Made by a program: the position numbers and the translations under genes
The notes under the pieces: generated by a model
Told to the model about the DNA's origin: nothing
Seen by the model: the letters and a program-made list of their open reading frames with translations, nothing else
Database searches by the model: none
NCBI RefSeq assembly: GCF_017873235.1
Contig: NZ_JAGGJZ010000005.1
Span: forward strand, 121,217-185,216
Direction of reading: 5' to 3'
DNA from: Clostridium moniliforme
GTDB lineage: Bacteria > Bacillota > Clostridia > Clostridiales > Clostridiaceae
Length of the DNA: 64,000 nt
Shown: positions 37,780 to 46,293 of the stretch, in pieces
How the letters are laid out: each line of letters opens with the position of its first letter
Position numbering within the stretch: the stretch's first letter is position 1

Positions 37780-38187
37780 ATGCTACTTGAAAGACTTATA
37801 TTAAAAAAAAATAAGGAGATAAATGAACTTAAGAATAGTTTATATTTAAGAGGCGAAGAAGATAGAGATAATATTTTAGATAATCTTAAGAATGCTGTAG
37901 ATGACTTAACTATAATATTAGAGGAAGAAAAGAAATTAGTTTATAAGGGAAGAGTAAGAGAATTCACTTTAAGCGAGTTAAGTAAGTATGATGGAAAAGA
38001 TGGTCGTTTAGCATATATAGCAGTGAATGGAACAGTGTATGATGTAACAGGTATTATGGGATTTGAAGATGGAAATCATTTTGGAGTTAAATCAGGAACA
38101 GATTCTACAGAAGCTTTTAATAATTGTCATAAAGGAGATAATAATGTACTTAGAAATTTAAGAATTGTTGGGGTTTTAAAGCAATAA
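37780..38187 (+). CDS. Cytochrome b5-like heme/steroid-binding domain protein
   Basis: A 135-residue protein. Residues 1-55 form a charged helical coiled coil; residues 62-135 form a cytochrome b5-like domain of the short prokaryotic type (FTLSELSKYDGKDGRLAYIAVNGTVYDVTG, then GNHFGVKSGTDSTEAFNNCHKGD). The two His in GNHFG and NCHKGD are possible heme ligands. Such proteins are frequent in clostridia although their partner is unknown. The ATG has AGGAGAG upstream. It is monocistronic, with a shared terminator after it. Confidence 0.85.
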   Translation: MLLERLILKKNKEINELKNSLYLRGEEDRDNILDNLKNAVDDLTIILEEEKKLVYKGRVREFTLSELSKYDGKDGRLAYIAVNGTVYDVTGIMGFEDGNHFGVKSGTDSTEAFNNCHKGDNNVLRNLRIVGVLKQ

Positions 38188-38246
38188 TTTATAAATAATG
38201 AAATTTAAATATAGGAAGATTTTTTAAGATTATATAAATTTATAAA

Positions 38247-38300
38247 AAAAGCACAATAATAAACATGAAGATTTTTTGTAATTTATTATTGTGCTTTTAT
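38247..38300. terminator. Bidirectional terminator
   Basis: A perfect 17-bp stem (38247-38263 with 38282-38298) with A- and T-runs; it serves the cytochrome b5-like gene and the convergent phosphoesterase. Confidence 0.88.
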
Positions 38301-38309
38301 AAAAATTTA

Positions 38310-39008
38310 TTATTCTATTCCAGTTTCGAATGATCTAATTAAGCTTTCAGGGAATTTAAGCATTGTCATATCTTTTATTATTCCTTTAGTATCATAAGTA
38401 ATTTCCTTAATTTCAGCTTTTATAGGCTTATTTCTTTCAATTTCTAATAAGCAATAAGTTGGATTTGGTCTTCCTATTTTAGGTTTACCAATACTTCCAT
38501 CATTTATAAAAAGCTTGTCTCCGAAAGATTTAACTGAAGGTATGTGAGTATGTGCACATACTAAGGCATCTTCTTTTAAATTTTTCATAATCTCAGAAGT
38601 ATTAGCTCCATCTTCTAACATATATTCATTTATTTTATTTGGACTTCCATGAACAAATAATATTTTTCTTCCCTCAAATTCTAATGTAATGGAAGTTGGA
38701 AGAGAATTTAAATAAAATCTATTAGCTGCTCTAAGCTCATCTACAGCCCAAGGAAGAGAAAAAGAGTTTATAGTATTTTCTCTTATGTAAGTGTAGCTAC
38801 CGTCTACAACAGAAGCATCATAATTTCCTTTTAAACAAATAATATTTCTTCTTTTTATCATTGCTACTACTTCATTTGGGTGAGGACCATATCCTACTAA
38901 ATCACCTAAACAAATTATAGTATCTACTTTTTGATCTTCAATATCTTCTAATGCTTTCATTAAAGCATAAAGATTACCATGTATATCTGAGATTACTGCT
39001 ATTTTCAT
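38310..39008 (-). CDS. Metallophosphoesterase, YfcE/MJ0936-like
   Basis: A 232-residue calcineurin-type phosphoesterase. The metal-site motifs are complete: AVISDIHGN (residues 3-11), CLGDLVGYGP, LKGNYDA (GNHD equivalent), FVHGSP and CAHTHIP. Related proteins hydrolyse phosphodiesters or dinucleoside polyphosphates, sometimes phosphoproteins; the substrate here is unknown. Monocistronic. AGGAGG precedes the ATG at about the usual distance. Confidence 0.92.
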   Translation of the reverse strand: MKIAVISDIHGNLYALMKALEDIEDQKVDTIICLGDLVGYGPHPNEVVAMIKRRNIICLKGNYDASVVDGSYTYIRENTINSFSLPWAVDELRAANRFYLNSLPTSITLEFEGRKILFVHGSPNKINEYMLEDGANTSEIMKNLKEDALVCAHTHIPSVKSFGDKLFINDGSIGKPKIGRPNPTYCLLEIERNKPIKAEIKEITYDTKGIIKDMTMLKFPESLIRSFETGIE

Positions 39009-39163
39009 ATGTCTAGCCTCCTAAGTATTTATTAATAATATTATATCACTTGTATATGTTTAAAGTTATTAAATAATGCTTAACTTGTTATACTTTGTAA
39101 TTTATCAATATTAGTATATTATAATAAGTAATAGAAAATCTTAATAATTTGGAAGTAATATTA

Positions 39164-40243
39164 ATGAAAAACAGTAGAATAAATAAAGCTATAAATGAAA
39201 TGAAGAAAAATAATTTATCACAAATGATAGTATCATCACCAGCATCACTTTTTTATTTAACAGGAAAATGGTTTAGTCCTGGAGAAAGAATGATAGCTCT
39301 ACTTATTAAAACAAATGGTGATCATAAACTTATAATAAATAAGTTATTCCCAGTAGAAGAAGACTTAGGAGTAGATTTAGTTTGGCATACAGATACGGAA
39401 AATGCAGTTGAAATATTATCAAAGTATATTGACAAGAATGAAACATTAGGAATAGATAAAACATGGCCATCTCATTTCTTATTAGGATTAATGAAATTAA
39501 ATGCAGCAAAGGATTATGAAAATGGATCATTAATAATAGATAAATTAAGAATGATTAAGGATGAAGAAGAAATTGAAATTATGAAGGAATCTTCAAAGAG
39601 AAATGATGAAACAATGTTAGCTTTATGGGAAAATCTAAAAGAAGGCAAAACTGAATTAGAACTTGTAGAAATATTAAAAAATTTATATGCTAAAAATGGA
39701 GTTAATAAATTCTCATTTTCACCTATAATTGCTATTTCACCAAATGGTGCAGATCCACATCATTCAACTGATGCATCTGTACTTAAAAAGGGTCACAGCA
39801 TAGTAATTGATATGGGAGGAATTTATAAAGATTATTGCTCTGATATGACAAGAACAGTATTTTTTAATGAAGAACCTTCAGAAGAACATAAAAAGATTTA
39901 TAATATAGTAAAAGAAGCTAATGAAAGAGCAATTGCTATGATAAAACCAGGAGTTAAATTTTCTGATATAGATAAGGCAGCAAGAGATTATATTGAAGAA
40001 AAAGGTTATGGAGAATACTTTACTCATAGAACTGGTCACTGTATAGGAATTGAGTGTCATGATTTTGGTGATGTAAGTGCAGTTAATTACAATGAAGTAG
40101 AACCTGGAATGATATTTTCAATAGAACCTGGAATATATTTAAAAGATGATATTGGAGTTAGAATAGAAGATTTAGTATTAGTTACTGAAGATGGATGCGA
40201 AAGATTAAATAAAGTAACTAAGGAGTTAACAGTAATAAAATAA
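39164..40243 (+). CDS. pepQ: Xaa-Pro dipeptidase/aminopeptidase, short M24B type
   Basis: A 359-residue cytosolic peptidase of the usual PepQ/YpdF length with one creatinase-like N-terminal domain (about 1-125). Metal ligands are intact: Asp in SIVIDMGGIY, Asp in YCSDMTRTVF, His in HRTGHCIGIECHDFG, Glu in FSIEPGIYL and Glu in GVRIEDLVLV. Family members cut Xaa-Pro dipeptides or N-terminal Xaa-Pro bonds. The start is the ATG at 39164, with GGAAG upstream; an in-frame TTG at 39149 has no ribosome binding site. Third M24 enzyme of the window. Confidence 0.92.
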   Translation: MKNSRINKAINEMKKNNLSQMIVSSPASLFYLTGKWFSPGERMIALLIKTNGDHKLIINKLFPVEEDLGVDLVWHTDTENAVEILSKYIDKNETLGIDKTWPSHFLLGLMKLNAAKDYENGSLIIDKLRMIKDEEEIEIMKESSKRNDETMLALWENLKEGKTELELVEILKNLYAKNGVNKFSFSPIIAISPNGADPHHSTDASVLKKGHSIVIDMGGIYKDYCSDMTRTVFFNEEPSEEHKKIYNIVKEANERAIAMIKPGVKFSDIDKAARDYIEEKGYGEYFTHRTGHCIGIECHDFGDVSAVNYNEVEPGMIFSIEPGIYLKDDIGVRIEDLVLVTEDGCERLNKVTKELTVIK

Positions 40244-40266
40244 TAATTAAATTTTATTTAAAATAA

Positions 40267-40300
40267 AAAAAGTGCTTGAAATTTTTCAAGCACTTTTAAA
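40267..40300. terminator. Bidirectional terminator between pepQ and nupC
   Basis: A 14-bp stem (40268-40281 with 40284-40297) with A- and T-runs on either side. Confidence 0.87.
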
Positions 40301-40310
40301 ATTCTTATAA

Positions 40311-41531
40311 TTAGATTGAGAATAATACACCAGCAATTGTTCCTGTTAAACAAGTTGCAAGAGCACCACCTAATAATGCTTTAAAACCTAATTTAGCAAT
40401 TAAACCTTTCTTTTCTGGAGCTAGTGCACCAATACCACCAATTTGAATTGCAACTGAACTAATATTAGCAAATCCACATAATGCATAAGTTAATATCATT
40501 ACAGTCTTAGGTTGAAGTGTATTTGAAATTCTTGCAAGTTCTGAATATGCAACAAACTCATTTAACATAACTTTTTGACCAAGTAAACTACCGGCAGTTG
40601 TAATATCAGCACTTGGAATACCCATTGCAAATGTTAATGGAGAGAATATTTTTCCTAAAATCCATTGGAAGCTAAGTTCTGGGAATCCAACAAAACCACC
40701 TAATTTAGCTAATATGTAATTAAGTAACGCAATAAGTGCAACAAAAGCTAAAAGCATAGCAGCAACATTTAATGCAAGTCCTAATCCTTCACTTGCTCCA
40801 TTTGCAGCAGCTTCAACAACATTTGATGCAGTTTGCTCTACTGAAATGTCTGTAGTATTTTTAGTTTTTGGTTCTTCAGTTTCAGGTACAAGTATTTTTG
40901 CAAGCATAAGACCAGCAGGAGCAGCCATTATACTACCTGCAAGTAAATCACCAGCATTAATACCCATAGCTACATATCCTGCCATAACTCCACCTGCAAC
41001 AGTTGCCATACCACCTACCATAATTGCCATAAGTTCTGACTTAGTCATATCTTTTATAAATGGTTTAACAAGTAAAGGGGCTTCTGTTTGACCCAAGAAA
41101 ATATTACCAACAGCACTAAGTGTTTCAGCACCTGATGTTCCAAGTAATTTTGAAATTCCTTTTGCAATGATTTTAACGATAAATTGCATAATTCCTAAAT
41201 AATAAAGTATTCCCATTAAAGCTGAGAAGAATATAATTGTTGGAAGAACTTGAAGTGCAAATATCATTCCAAAAGTTTTTTGGTCCATTAAGTTACCAAA
41301 TAAGAATTTAGAACCTTCTAAAGTAAAGTCTAGAAGCTTAGTTATTGCTTTACTACAAAACTCAAAGAAAGCTCTACCAGCTGGAACTTTTAAAATTACT
41401 AGGGCAAAAGCTACTTGTAATCCTAATGCCATTCCAACTAAACGCCAATTAATTTTTTTTCTGTTTTCTGAGAATATTACTGCTATTAATATAATGGCAG
41501 CAATACCTATTAATCCTATAAATCTACTCAA
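40311..41531 (-). CDS. nupC: NupC-type concentrative nucleoside transporter
   Basis: A 406-residue CNT-family symporter importing nucleosides with H+ or Na+. About ten membrane segments; hallmarks are INWRLVGMALGLQ, GNIFLGQTEAPLLVKPFI (the substrate site GQTEAP), TVAGGVMAGYVAMG, and the C-terminal FANISSVAIQIGGIGALAPE. It lies 36 bases downstream of the purine nucleoside phosphorylase gene in the same direction, so import and phosphorolysis of purine nucleosides are probably coexpressed. A GGAGAA site precedes the ATG. Confidence 0.95.
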   Translation of the reverse strand: MSRFIGLIGIAAIILIAVIFSENRKKINWRLVGMALGLQVAFALVILKVPAGRAFFEFCSKAITKLLDFTLEGSKFLFGNLMDQKTFGMIFALQVLPTIIFFSALMGILYYLGIMQFIVKIIAKGISKLLGTSGAETLSAVGNIFLGQTEAPLLVKPFIKDMTKSELMAIMVGGMATVAGGVMAGYVAMGINAGDLLAGSIMAAPAGLMLAKILVPETEEPKTKNTTDISVEQTASNVVEAAANGASEGLGLALNVAAMLLAFVALIALLNYILAKLGGFVGFPELSFQWILGKIFSPLTFAMGIPSADITTAGSLLGQKVMLNEFVAYSELARISNTLQPKTVMILTYALCGFANISSVAIQIGGIGALAPEKKGLIAKLGFKALLGGALATCLTGTIAGVLFSI

Positions 41532-41567
41532 TTTGATTTCTCCTTTGTATATAAAATTTGAGCTATA

Positions 41568-42386
41568 CTATAATTTTTTAATTATTTCTCTAGTTAATTT
41601 CATGAAGCTATTTTTAACCTTATTTGAGGTTTCCACAACTTCTTCATGATTAAGTGGCTGTTTTAAAATTCCAGCAGCCATATTTGTTATACATGATATT
41701 CCTAAAACATCAATATCAGAATGATTAGCAATAATTACTTCAGGTACAGTAGACATTCCAACAGCATCTCCACCTAAAACTCGAACCATTCTAATTTCAG
41801 CAGGAGTTTCATAAGTTGGTCCGCTAAACATAGTATAAACACCATCTTTAACCTCTATTCCTAAATCCTTTGCTGTATTTTTAGCAATTTCTCTAAGATA
41901 AGGTTTATAAGCAGTTGACATGTCTGGGAATCTTGGACCAAAATCGTTTAAATTTTTTCCTATTAGTGGATTTGCACCAGAAAAATTAATTTGATCATTA
42001 ATAATCATTAAATCTCCAGGCTTAAATTCTGTATTAACAGCTCCAGCAGCGTTGGTAACGATTAACTTAGTTACGCCAATAAGCTTCATCACTCTAACTG
42101 GAAAGGTTACTTCCTGCATAGAATATCCTTCATAGTAATGAAATCTTCCTTGCATAGCTACAACAACTTTTCCTTCTAATTTACCTATAACTAGACGACC
42201 TATGTGGCCTTCTACAGTTGAAACAGGGAAATTAGGTAGTTCTTCATATGGATAGAATTCAGGTTCTTCAATTAAATCTGCAAGAGAACCTAAACCAGAT
42301 CCTAGAATAAGACCGATTTCAGGTTTGTATTTACTCTTTGAAAGTATATATTCTGAAGTGGTCTTTATTGTGTTTGATAAATCCAT
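41568..42386 (-). CDS. punA: Purine nucleoside phosphorylase
   Basis: A 272-residue trimeric-type purine nucleoside phosphorylase that splits inosine or guanosine into base and ribose-1-phosphate. The signatures are GLILGSGLGSLAD (phosphate loop), VVAMQGRFHYYEGY, VTNAAGAVN, GPTYETPAEIRM and GGDAVGMSTVPEVI. First gene of a pnp-nupC operon. AGGAGTG precedes the ATG. Upstream lies a 190-base AT-rich spacer without a purine riboswitch but with a perfect 26-base dyad. Confidence 0.95.
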   Translation of the reverse strand: MDLSNTIKTTSEYILSKSKYKPEIGLILGSGLGSLADLIEEPEFYPYEELPNFPVSTVEGHIGRLVIGKLEGKVVVAMQGRFHYYEGYSMQEVTFPVRVMKLIGVTKLIVTNAAGAVNTEFKPGDLMIINDQINFSGANPLIGKNLNDFGPRFPDMSTAYKPYLREIAKNTAKDLGIEVKDGVYTMFSGPTYETPAEIRMVRVLGGDAVGMSTVPEVIIANHSDIDVLGISCITNMAAGILKQPLNHEEVVETSNKVKNSFMKLTREIIKKL

Positions 42387-42452
42387 TTAATCACTCCTAT
42401 TAATAGTTTGGTTAAATATTAAAATTTTGATTTAAAAATATATAAATTATGC

Positions 42453-42478
42453 TTTATCATATTAAATTATATGATAAA
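42453..42478. promoter_or_regulatory. Dyad upstream of pnp-nupC (candidate operator)
   Basis: TTTATCATAT at 42453-42462 is the exact reverse complement of 42469-42478, with a six-base centre. It lies 67 bases from the pnp start and 100 bases from the divergent YdcF-like gene. No flanking T-run suitable for termination. Confidence 0.45.
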
Positions 42479-42577
42479 TTTAATTAAATTTAAATATAAA
42501 AATTAAAAATTAATCAAATAAATAAGATTTTTATAAATATCACAAAAAATATATCTAAAAGAATATAATAAAATATA

Positions 42578-43138
42578 GTGTTTTATTGGTGGTGGATTAA
42601 AATAATTATTTTAAGTTTTTTAATTTTAATAATATTAAATATTGTTATTACCTCAAGAAAATTTAATGGTAAGAAAAGTGATGTAATAATAATATTAGGT
42701 TGTAATTTAAGAAGTTATTATATAGACAAGAGGATAGAAAGGGGAGTTAATCTATATAAGGATAAAATGGCAACTAATATAATTGTTACTGGATTAGGTA
42801 GCGGAAAAATTAGTGAAGCTTTAGGCATGAAGAGAAAATTAATAAAGCTAGGAATTCCAGAAGAGCATATATTGCTTGAAGAAAAAGCAAAAAATACTTA
42901 TGAGAATTTAACATTTTCTAAGGAAATAATGAATTTAAAAAACTTTAAAACTGCAATTATTGTTTCAGATAGATATCATTTAGCTAGAATTAAGATGATA
43001 TGTAAAAATATAAAATTAAAAGCAACCTTTGAAAGTTATATTTATAAATATAATAAAAGAAGTTATATTTTATTGATTTTAAGAGAAGTTATAGCTTTTA
43101 TTAAGGATTTTTTTATTAGCAAATTAAACAAAAAATAA
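42578..43138 (+). CDS. YdcF/SanA-like DUF218 membrane protein
   Basis: A 186-residue protein with one N-terminal membrane segment (about 5-23), then a DUF218 domain: VIIILGCNLRSYYIDKRIERG, IIVTGLGSG, EALGMKRKLIKLGIPEEHILLEEKAKNTYENL and VSDRYHLAR are recognisable. Related SanA/ElyC/YdcF proteins act in envelope or vancomycin tolerance pathways. The start is uncertain: GTG at 42578 is the first in-frame start but has no clear ribosome binding site. It ends in a stem-loop shared with murC. Confidence 0.78.
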   Translation: MFYWWWIKIIILSFLILIILNIVITSRKFNGKKSDVIIILGCNLRSYYIDKRIERGVNLYKDKMATNIIVTGLGSGKISEALGMKRKLIKLGIPEEHILLEEKAKNTYENLTFSKEIMNLKNFKTAIIVSDRYHLARIKMICKNIKLKATFESYIYKYNKRSYILLILREVIAFIKDFFISKLNKK

Positions 43139-43196
43139 ACTGATACCTAAAAGTCAAATATCAAAATTAAAATTTACTATTAGGTATCAGTTTACA
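43137..43196. terminator. Stem-loop between the YdcF-like gene and murC
   Basis: A perfect 14-bp stem (43137-43150 with 43180-43193) with a 29-base loop, overlapping the YdcF stop. T-rich flank in minus sense, so it best terminates murC. Confidence 0.65.
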
Positions 43197-43206
43197 AAAT
43201 CATATA

Positions 43207-44586
43207 TTATTTATTTTGTAAGAATTTTTCGCCTACTATAACTACATCACCAGCACCAACTGTAAGTAGAATATCACCATTTTTAACATGAGATTTAACA
43301 TATTCTACAGCTTCATCGTGAGAATGAACATTTGTACATTTAACACCAGTTTTTCTAATTGCATCTCCAAGTTCATCAGAAGAAACAAGTCCAGTATCCT
43401 TTTCTCTAGCTGCGTATATATCCATTAATATTAGTTCATCTACATCATTAAATGCAGTAGCAAATTCATCAAATAAGGCTTTTGTTCTAGTGTATGTGTG
43501 TGGTTGAAATACACAGAATGTTCTTTTATGAGGAATTTTCTTTGCTGTATTTAATGTAGCTTTTATCTCTGTTGGATGATGTGCATAATCATCTATTACA
43601 GTAATGCCATCTCTTTCACCTTTATACTCAAATCTTTTGTGGGCTCCTTTGCATTCGATTAGTCCCATTTTTATATCTTCGTATGGAAGATTAAATATTA
43701 AACCAACACAAATACTTGATAGTGCATTTAGTATATTATGAGTTCCAGGCATATTTAACTGAAGATCAAATAATTCTTTGTTATCTCTACAAACTGTAAA
43801 AGAAGCACAACCTCTATTATCATATTTAATATTTGTTGCAGTTACATTTGCATTCTCAAAGCCATAACTTAAAGTATTACATTTAGATTCTTTTAAAATA
43901 TTAGCTACATTTTCATCTCCATTATATCCTACAAGATATCCGTCTTCAGGAATTAATTTTGAGAACTTTTTGAATGTTTCCTTTATATGATTTAAATCTT
44001 TGTAGTAATCAAGGTGGTCAGCATCTATATTTAATATTATTCCTATGTAAGGGAAGAATTTTAAAAATGATTCTTTGTATTCACAAGCTTCAGTTACAAA
44101 ATAATCACTACTTCCTATTCTATAATTACCACCAATTACATCAAGGTCACCACCTATAAGTATTGTTGGATCCAAATTACTTTTTAAAGTAATATTTGTA
44201 ACCATTGAAGTGCAGGTAGTTTTACCATGAGTACCAGCTATAGCTACATTATATTTATGACCTTTCATTATAAGTCCTAAGAATTCAGCTCTATCCATAA
44301 GATGAATCCCTTTATTTTTAGCTTCGACTATTTCAGGATTATCAGATGGAATAGCAGCTGTATAAACAACTAAGTCAACATCTTTTATATTTTCTTTTCT
44401 ATGACCTATATATATTTCTGCTCCTTTTTCTTTTAAGTTATTAGTTGTTTTTGATTCTTTAAAGTCAGAACCAGAAACTTTAAATCCCTTATTTAAAAGC
44501 ACAGCGGCAAGACCACTCATGCTTACACCGCCAATTCCTATAAAGTGAACTTTTTTATTAGTATCTTTTAAAAAATCAAATGACAT
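43207..44586 (-). CDS. murC: UDP-N-acetylmuramate--L-alanine ligase
   Basis: A 459-residue cytosolic Mur ligase adding L-Ala to UDP-MurNAc in peptidoglycan synthesis. [14 protein letters not shown] (UDP-MurNAc domain) is followed by the ATP loop [12 protein letters not shown] (about 115-126), [23 protein letters not shown] and [14 protein letters not shown]. Length is standard. GGGGTTG precedes the ATG. It is divergent from purR and monocistronic. Confidence 0.97.
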   Translation of the reverse strand: MSFDFLKDTNKKVHFIGIGGVSMSGLAAVLLNKGFKVSGSDFKESKTTNNLKEKGAEIYIGHRKENIKDVDLVVYTAAIPSDNPEIVEAKNKGIHLMDRAEFLGLIMKGHKYNVAIAGTHGKTTCTSMVTNITLKSNLDPTILIGGDLDVIGGNYRIGSSDYFVTEACEYKESFLKFFPYIGIILNIDADHLDYYKDLNHIKETFKKFSKLIPEDGYLVGYNGDENVANILKESKCNTLSYGFENANVTATNIKYDNRGCASFTVCRDNKELFDLQLNMPGTHNILNALSSICVGLIFNLPYEDIKMGLIECKGAHKRFEYKGERDGITVIDDYAHHPTEIKATLNTAKKIPHKRTFCVFQPHTYTRTKALFDEFATAFNDVDELILMDIYAAREKDTGLVSSDELGDAIRKTGVKCTNVHSHDEAVEYVKSHVKNGDILLTVGAGDVVIVGEKFLQNK

Positions 44587-44845
44587 GAAATCAACCCCTT
44601 TTTATTAGTTCATTTATAATTATATACATTTTTAATTAATTGAACACAACAAAACAATTAATTATTAAAAATATTTTAGAAAAATAATCCATATTTAAAA
44701 ATAATTCTAAAATATTTAACACTTAAGTGAAGAAAATATATTGCGAAAGTATAAAATTTAGAATAAAATATGAATATTAAGACCTTAAAGAGTTAAAATA
44801 ATTCGTATATTTTCGTACAATAATTTAAAAATGTAGGTGGTTATA
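44587..44845. promoter_or_regulatory. Divergent control region, murC / purR
   Basis: About 260 AT-rich bases without a gene. A long dyad with a perfect 13-bp stem (44669-44681 with 44705-44717) has no T-run. TTCGTA occurs twice (44802-44807 and 44812-44817), 10 bases apart, just before purR; this recalls a PurR-type box but does not match the Bacillus core CCGAA exactly. Confidence 0.4.
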
Positions 44846-45661
44846 ATGGAAAAATTAAGCAGAAATAGTAGAGTTGTTGTAATAACAAAAATACTTATTG
44901 AAAATCCAAATAAAATTATTGGATTAAATAGATTTTCGGAATTATTAAATGCAGCTAAATCAACTATAAGTGAAGATATAGTTATAGTAAGAGAGATTTT
45001 AGAAAAATTAGAAATGGGAAAAGTTGAAACCATTGCAGGAGCTGCAGGGGGGATAAGATATATTCCTGAAATGAGTATTTCAAAAGGAAAAGAATTTGCT
45101 CTTAAATTATGTGAACTTTTAAAGGATGATGGAAGAGTAATACCTGGAAACATAATATATATGACAGATTTAATGTATAATCCAGAAATAATAAGTAGAG
45201 CTGGAACAATACTTTCATCATGGTTTGAAAAAATGAATATAGATTATGTTATAACAGTTGAGACAAAAGGAATACCATTAGCTTATGAGGTTGCTAGAAA
45301 CTTAGGAGTTCAACTTGTAATTGCAAGAAGAGATAATCAATTTACAGAAGGTACAACTATGACAATAAATTATGTATCAGGTACAAGTGGAAGACTTCAA
45401 CAAATGTCTCTTTCAAAGAAAGCAATGAAAAGTAATTCAAAATGCGTATTTATAGATGACTTTATGAAGGGTGGAGGAACAGCTCTTGGAATTAAAGATC
45501 TTTTAAAAGAATTTGATAGTGAACTTGTTGGTATTGGAGTTTTAGTTGATAGCAAGGAAGCAAAGAAAAAACTTATAGATGAATATGTTTCAATAGTTGA
45601 GTTAAATTCTGTAAATGAGTCATCAATAGTTGATGTTACTCCATCAAAAATATTTGAATAA
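44846..45661 (+). CDS. purR: Purine operon repressor PurR
   Basis: A 271-residue regulator. The N-terminal winged helix (about 1-70; LSRNSRVVVITKILIEN and NAAKSTISEDIVIV) binds DNA. The C-terminal phosphoribosyltransferase fold (about 80-265) contains the PRPP-binding motif CVFIDDFMKGGGTALG and VETKGIPLAYEVARNLGV. In Bacillus PurR represses purine synthesis and transport genes and is released by PRPP. The start is ATG 44846 after TAGGTGG; an upstream GTG lacks a site. It precedes spoVG-glmU-prs as in Bacillus; Prs makes PRPP, its effector. Confidence 0.95.
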   Translation: MEKLSRNSRVVVITKILIENPNKIIGLNRFSELLNAAKSTISEDIVIVREILEKLEMGKVETIAGAAGGIRYIPEMSISKGKEFALKLCELLKDDGRVIPGNIIYMTDLMYNPEIISRAGTILSSWFEKMNIDYVITVETKGIPLAYEVARNLGVQLVIARRDNQFTEGTTMTINYVSGTSGRLQQMSLSKKAMKSNSKCVFIDDFMKGGGTALGIKDLLKEFDSELVGIGVLVDSKEAKKKLIDEYVSIVELNSVNESSIVDVTPSKIFE

Positions 45662-45724
45662 TTATATCGATTACACCAAAAGTAAAAAATTCGCGAAATT
45701 TTTAAAATATTTCCAAATAAAAAG

Positions 45725-45750
45725 AGGAATTTACCAATCCTTTGGAGAAT
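45725..45750 (+). promoter_or_regulatory. Sigma-H promoter of spoVG
   Basis: AGGAATTT (45725-45732), then 14 bases, then GAAT (45747-45750) reproduces the spoVG P1 spacing of Bacillus and the sigma-H consensus. It lies 34 bases before the spoVG ATG. Confidence 0.72.
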
Positions 45751-45783
45751 TAAATATTATCAAGGCAACTGGAGGTGTAGTCA

Positions 45784-46059
45784 ATGCAAATTACAGACGT
45801 TAGAATTAGAAAGATAGCTACGGATGGAAAGATGAAAGCGATAGTATCTGTCACTTTTGATGATCAATTTGTTGTTCATGACATTAAAGTTATCGAGGGG
45901 CAAAATGGATTATTTATCGCTATGCCAAGTAGAAAGACACCAGATGGAGAGTTTAAGGATATAGCACATCCTATAAACACAGACGCAAGAGAAACAATAC
46001 AAACAGCAATTCTTCAGGCGTATGACAAAGCTTTGTTAGAAGAATCAAATGTTAACTAA
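45784..46059 (+). CDS. spoVG: Stage V sporulation protein SpoVG
   Basis: A 91-residue small beta-rich protein, nearly invariant in the family ([44 protein letters not shown]). SpoVG influences septation and sporulation and is an RNA/DNA-binding regulator in several Firmicutes. A sigma-H promoter stands directly upstream. AACTGGAGGTG precedes the ATG. It is followed by a terminator and then glmU, as in Bacillus. Confidence 0.97.
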   Translation: MQITDVRIRKIATDGKMKAIVSVTFDDQFVVHDIKVIEGQNGLFIAMPSRKTPDGEFKDIAHPINTDARETIQTAILQAYDKALLEESNVN

Positions 46060-46068
46060 TTAAATAAT

Positions 46069-46102
46069 AAAAATAAAGGGGAGAAATCCCTTTTATTTTT
46101 TT
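46069..46102 (+). terminator. Intrinsic terminator after spoVG
   Basis: The stem pairs AAAAATAAAGGG (46069-46080) with CCCTTTTATTTTT (46088-46100), one base out of register, then T residues. The glmU upstream region to 46293 shows no other structure. Confidence 0.82.
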
Positions 46103-46293
46103 GCTATAAACAAACTATTTAAGAATAATATAATGTGTATATAAAGATAATATTAATGATTAGTATTTTTAAAGTTTTACAAAGGTTGAAAAGGAAGATA
46201 CGTTGAAATATAATTATATAGGTATAGTTTGATTTATAAATTATGAATTAAAAACAATTATTAATAAAAAAGTATCATAATAGAGGTGGTAAA

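Noticed and set aside
42387..42577. Purine riboswitch before pnp
   Set aside because: No conserved three-way-junction core is visible on either strand.
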